This document shows, piece after piece, positions 5,044 through 5,535 of a stretch of DNA of 5,535 nucleotides. The stretch's first letter is position 1, and each line of letters starts with the position of its first letter. The DNA comes from an uncultured Actinomyces sp. (GTDB taxonomy: Bacteria; Actinomycetota; Actinomycetes; Actinomycetales; Actinomycetaceae): assembly GCA_915069725.1 (NCBI GenBank), contig CAJZFF010000155.1:1-5535 (forward strand), in the 5' to 3' direction. The translations under genes were made by a program, and so were the position numbers. Under the pieces are notes generated by a model. The model was not told the origin of the DNA, searched no databases, and worked only from the letters and a program-made list of their open reading frames with translations.

Positions 5044-5535
5044 ATGGGTTGTCCCGCTGACCTTGCCGCGCCCCTCCGCCGTGGGGAGGGCGCCGTCGCC
5101 ATAGGGGTCGATGTCAGTGCCGACGCCGTCACCGCGGTTGTCACTGATGGCCGGGGGAGTGTCATCTCCTCCGTGGAGCGGCCGGTTCCCAGGCAGTGCC
5201 GCGCAGACGCCGACCGGCTGGCCCAGGAGATCGGGAGCGCGATCCAGTCCTTGTGCGCGGGCCTCGCCGGCGACCTCAGTACTGAGGTGTCCGAGGCGGC
5301 GGCCCTCGTCGTCGGGGTCAGTGTGCCCGGCGTCGTCGACGAGGACGAGGGGCGCGTGCGCCGCAGCGAGACTCTTGGGTTGCAGGACGCCCCGTTGGTG
5401 AGTCTGGTGAGACGGTCGCTGTCGTCTCAGGCCTCCGGGTCACCCGGACTCTCCGGAAGTCTTGAGGTGAGGCTCTATCAGGATGCCGGTTGCGGCGCCT
5501 GGGCCGAGAGTCGGTGGGGAGCGGGAGGGGCGAGC
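5044..5535 (+). CDS. ROK-family protein, N-terminal part, with degenerate kinase motifs
   Basis: Partial: 164 codons are in frame to the right edge. Three blocks fit the ROK (repressor, ORF, kinase) layout: AIGVDVSADAVTAVVTDGRG (19-38, first beta-hairpin), VVGVSVPGVVDEDEGRVRRS (89-108, the GxxxPGxVD block), and LYQDAGCGAWAESRWGAG (144-161), aligning with the ENDANAAALGE..GAG block. Asp147 would be the catalytic base, but the preceding Asn is Gln146. The DxGGT phosphate-binding loop of sugar kinases reads DVSADA (23-28). An N-terminal HTH is also missing: the frame upstream reaches only to a stop at 4951, so at most about 30 more residues could be added. The ATG at 5044 is preferred, with AGAGAAG a few bases before it; GTG at 4996 or 4999 is an alternative. 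It is divergent from the DeoR-type regulator, suggesting linked control of sugar metabolism. A binding-only or altered kinase role is inferred. Confidence 0.75.
   Translation, partial: MGCPADLAAPLRRGEGAVAIGVDVSADAVTAVVTDGRGSVISSVERPVPRQCRADADRLAQEIGSAIQSLCAGLAGDLSTEVSEAAALVVGVSVPGVVDEDEGRVRRSETLGLQDAPLVSLVRRSLSSQASGSPGLSGSLEVRLYQDAGCGAWAESRWGAGGAS

Noticed and set aside
3980..5104. 374-codon plus-strand open frame across the DeoR-type gene and the intergenic region
   Set aside because: Antisense to a well-supported regulator; Gly/Arg/Asp-rich composition, and it would overlap the ROK start in another frame.
4896..5165. 89-codon minus-strand open frame over the ROK start
   Set aside because: No ribosome binding site or motif, and it conflicts with the ROK frame that carries family blocks.

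Overview
The window is GC-rich, with strong G/C bias at third codon positions and AGGAGG-type ribosome binding sites. Together with the gene content this points to a high-GC actinobacterium. An oral-type Actinomyces is my best guess; it rests on protein character only and has not been tested by any search.

Left to centre (about 1-3870, all minus strand): a tightly packed cluster read from right to left. It encodes a MurG-like predicted glycosyltransferase (2578-3870), a WcaL-like GT4 glycosyltransferase (1286-2581), a second GT4 glycosyltransferase (105-1286), and the first 35 codons of a further gene that leaves the window at base 1. The three junctions overlap by 4, 1 and 1 nt (ATGA, TGATG, TAATG), so the four genes are very probably one translationally coupled operon. 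Three soluble sugar transferases in a row suggest assembly of a cell-surface glycan, glycolipid or decorated metabolite. The fourth gene may be an ABC exporter, but too little is visible to say so firmly. A perfect 8-bp inverted repeat (3901-3920) lies just upstream of the first gene of the cluster and is the best candidate for its operator.

Right (about 3983-5535): a DeoR/GlpR-type regulator (3983-4759, minus) stands opposite the start of a ROK-family protein (5044 to the right edge, plus). The 284-bp divergent intergenic region is rich in regulatory-looking structure: a short-loop G-run cluster able to form a G-quadruplex, a 20-bp inverted repeat next to a -10-like TAGAAT of the regulator, a 14-bp inverted repeat over its -35 position, and an AT-rich TATAAA for the ROK gene. 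The ROK protein lacks the usual DxGGT phosphate-binding signature and has no room for an N-terminal HTH, which makes it the oddest protein here.

No rRNA, tRNA, CRISPR array, transposase or integrase is visible. Long plus-strand open frames opposite the glycosyltransferases are high-GC shadows.
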